A stretch of DNA of 24,306 bases, taken from assembly GCA_964592405.1 (NCBI GenBank), contig CAZQBY010000004.1, positions 18,034 to 42,339 on the forward strand. The letters are read 5' to 3'. The notes below the pieces were generated by a model. It made no database searches, was not told where the DNA came from, and saw only the letters and a list, made by a program, of their open reading frames with translations. This stretch comes from CAZQBY01 sp964592405 [NCBI: uncultured archaeon]. Lineage in GTDB: Archaea > Altiarchaeota > Altiarchaeia > JAFGQM01. Made by a program: the position numbers and the translations under genes. Shown piece after piece: positions 22,609 to 24,306 of this stretch (position 1 is the stretch's first letter; every line of letters starts with the position of its first letter).

Positions 22609-23850
22609 ATGCCTGCAAAGTGGAAATTTGGGGAAGTTGAAGAGCTTGCCAAGAGGCTTAATGAGAGTCCGGTTGTGGCTGTTGCCGGGATAGAGGGTAT
22701 CCCCTCTAGGCAGATGCAGGAGATAAGAAAGAAGCTTCATGGAAGTGTTGAGATAAGGGTTATCAAGAACCGGCTGGCCAGGCTGGCTTTCGAAAAAATC
22801 AATAGAACCGGATTAAAGAAATTAGAAGATTATATAACCGGTCCTACAGCACTTATCTTCTCAAAGGAGAATCCCTTCAGACTTGCAAAGATGTTCCTTG
22901 AATCGAGGGTGAAAGCCCCGGCAAAGGAGGGTCAGGAAGCCCCAGAGGATATAATTGTTCCGGCCGGAGACACTCCATTCAAGCCGGGCCCCATAATTGG
23001 AGACCTGCAGGAGGTGGGTATCAAGGCCAAGATACAGGGTCCGATAATCGCGATAATACAGGATTCCCCGGTCATCAAAAAAGGTGAGAAATTCTCCAAG
23101 AAACTGGCAGGCGTTCTGACACAGCTGGGAATATTTCCCATGGAGATAGGTATAGATGTGCGGGCAGCATTCGAGGATGGCATAATCTATGGCGAGGACA
23201 TCCTCAGCATAGATACAGAAAAGGTACTCTCAGATATTGCAGTCGCTTACCAGCATGCGCTGAATCTATCAGTCGAGGCAGGCATATTCAACAAGGTTTC
23301 CCTTCCGCTTCTCTTGACAAATGCAGCCGGTGCTGCGAGGAATCTCGCTATAGGGGCAGAGATATACAACGAGGAAACTGTAGATTATTTCCTGTCCAAG
23401 GCACATCAGGAGGCCAAGAGTCTTACGGTTTCCGTCTCATATGAGCCAAGAGCGAAGCCAGCTCCCGAGGAGAAGAAGGAAAATAGGGCCGGAGAGTCCA
23501 CGGAGGGATCAAAAGATGAGGCAGGGGACAGGGCCTCTGAAGAGGTGGAAACCACTAAAGCTGCTCAGGAAATAAGTGGAGAGTCCTCTGCCAAGGCCAA
23601 GAAGGAGGATCAGGAAGCGGCCAGAGAATTATCTGGAGAATCAGCCAAGAAAGAAGCCGCCGGGAATGATGCGGGGACTGGAGAAGAGCAAAATGCCGAG
23701 ACCCCTGCCGAGGATGGTGGCACACAGGATATCTCTCCGGAGACCGAGGCAAGGCTGGTCAAAGAAGCTGATCCACTGGAGCAGGTACCTGAAGTCGGTG
23801 GAGACGGGGCGCCTGAAGAATCAAAGGAATCAGAGTCACAAAATAAATAA
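22609..23850 (+). CDS. rpl10: ribosomal protein L10 (P0) with long charged tail
   Basis: L10/P0 anchors the L12 dimers of the stalk. The rRNA-binding N-domain is clear ([44 protein letters not shown]), followed by the archaeal insertion ([20 protein letters not shown]) and the L12-binding helices at about residues 205-275 ([20 protein letters not shown]). From about residue 283 a 130-residue Glu/Lys/Ala/Gly/Ser-rich tail runs to residue 413, beyond the usual archaeal length of about 340, and it lacks the usual GFGLF-type ending. It is co-transcribed with rpl1 and rpl12. Confidence 0.94.
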   Translation: MPAKWKFGEVEELAKRLNESPVVAVAGIEGIPSRQMQEIRKKLHGSVEIRVIKNRLARLAFEKINRTGLKKLEDYITGPTALIFSKENPFRLAKMFLESRVKAPAKEGQEAPEDIIVPAGDTPFKPGPIIGDLQEVGIKAKIQGPIIAIIQDSPVIKKGEKFSKKLAGVLTQLGIFPMEIGIDVRAAFEDGIIYGEDILSIDTEKVLSDIAVAYQHALNLSVEAGIFNKVSLPLLLTNAAGAARNLAIGAEIYNEETVDYFLSKAHQEAKSLTVSVSYEPRAKPAPEEKKENRAGESTEGSKDEAGDRASEEVETTKAAQEISGESSAKAKKEDQEAARELSGESAKKEAAGNDAGTGEEQNAETPAEDGGTQDISPETEARLVKEADPLEQVPEVGGDGAPEESKESESQNK

Positions 23851-23861
23851 AAAAGGTAAAA

Positions 23862-24182
23862 ATGGAATACGTATATGCAGCATTGTTGCTTCATTCGGCG
23901 GGTCAGAAGGTTGACGAGGCGGGCCTAAAAAAGGTCATTGAAGCCTCAGGCACAAAGGTTGACGAGGCCAGGATAAAGGCTCTCGTTGCCTCACTTGAGG
24001 GCGTTGACATAGATGAGGCCATATCCAAGGCAGCCCCTGTTGCCGCGGCTGCCCCGGCAGCTGCGCCAGTAGCAGGCGGTGAGGCCCAGAAGGAAGAGAA
24101 GAAAGAAGAAGGCCCGAGCGAAGAAGACAAGCAAAAGGCCGAAGAGGAAGCAGCAGAAGGACTAGGTGCACTCTTTGGATAA
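23862..24182 (+). CDS. rpl12: ribosomal protein L12 (archaeal P1)
   Basis: The 106-residue archaeal L12 has the helical dimerisation and L10-binding domain ([20 protein letters not shown] to [10 protein letters not shown], residues 1-56), an Ala/Pro hinge ([15 protein letters not shown]), an acidic Lys/Glu stretch and the conserved end LGALFG that contacts elongation factors. AAGGT lies shortly before the ATG, 11 bases after the L10 stop. Length and ending are normal, unlike L10. Confidence 0.96.
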   Translation: MEYVYAALLLHSAGQKVDEAGLKKVIEASGTKVDEARIKALVASLEGVDIDEAISKAAPVAAAAPAAAPVAGGEAQKEEKKEEGPSEEDKQKAEEEAAEGLGALFG

Positions 24183-24268
24183 GCGGGGATCCTTCTGGAT
24201 CTCTCATCTAGTTTTGGTTGGGCTAGCTTGGGCACTTCAAAACCTAACACCCTTCTGACTGAGAACCG

Positions 24269-24306
24269 GATAGCAGGACCGAGATAGCAGGACCGAGATA
24301 GCAGGA
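24269..24306. repeat. 14-bp tandem repeat at the window end
   Basis: GATAGCAGGACCGA occurs at 24269-24282 and 24283-24296, and a partial copy runs to the last base. The array may continue past the window. Confidence 0.8.

Overview
The window is archaeal. Evidence: a ribosomal/secretory block in archaeal order and with archaeal versions of the proteins (FtsZ, SecE/Sec61-gamma, Spt5, L11, L1, L10/P0, L12/P1), a PheRS alpha chain of archaeal type, a class III (type IV pilin-like) signal peptide, and many genes with a TATA-like box about 24-27 bases before the start codon and almost no leader. Nothing seen fixes the lineage. An uncultivated archaeal group (DPANN or deep euryarchaeal) is a guess only. 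No tRNA, rRNA, CRISPR array or complete insertion sequence was recognised.

Layout. (1) 1-4192, plus strand: a cell-surface pair. The first gene has a pilin-type signal and six Cys-rich repeats but carries an in-frame TAG just after its signal segment. The second is a 1091-residue secreted protein with two MopE-like metal-binding repeats, a possible clan CD (caspase/DUF4347-like) domain and a C-terminal dockerin-like domain. (2) 4229-9570, minus strand: a compact six-gene operon, AbrB-ACT regulator > hisS > hisG > hisD > hisB > HAD phosphatase, mostly joined by 4-base stop/start overlaps. A 9+9 bp palindrome lies over the predicted transcription start. HisD and HisB are divergent and lack several normally conserved active-site residues. 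(3) 9589-11484, plus strand: a basic orphan protein, a second small basic protein and a YjbQ-family protein. (4) 11485-12750: an inverted-repeat-rich spacer and an AT-rich island with a YdjM-like membrane protein and a short CDP-alcohol phosphatidyltransferase. (5) 12750-14942, minus: pyrF-like decarboxylase > enolase > small basic protein. (6) 14999-15935: convergent MBL-fold hydrolase and winged-helix regulator with its own palindrome. (7) 16118-17620, minus: pheS, divergent from the following block across a 27-bp palindrome. (8) 17863-24182, plus: ftsZ, secE, spt5, rpl11, a minus-strand insertion with a hypothetical gene, then rpl1, rpl10, rpl12. The window ends in a 14-bp tandem repeat.

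How it fits together. The his operon couples histidyl-tRNA charging with steps of histidine synthesis under a probable amino-acid-sensing regulator. The right-hand block is the usual archaeal translation/secretion/division neighbourhood, made odd by long charged C-terminal tails on Spt5, L11 and L10 and by the insertion between L11 and L1. Many start sites were re-chosen from promoter geometry and overlaps, as noted per gene.
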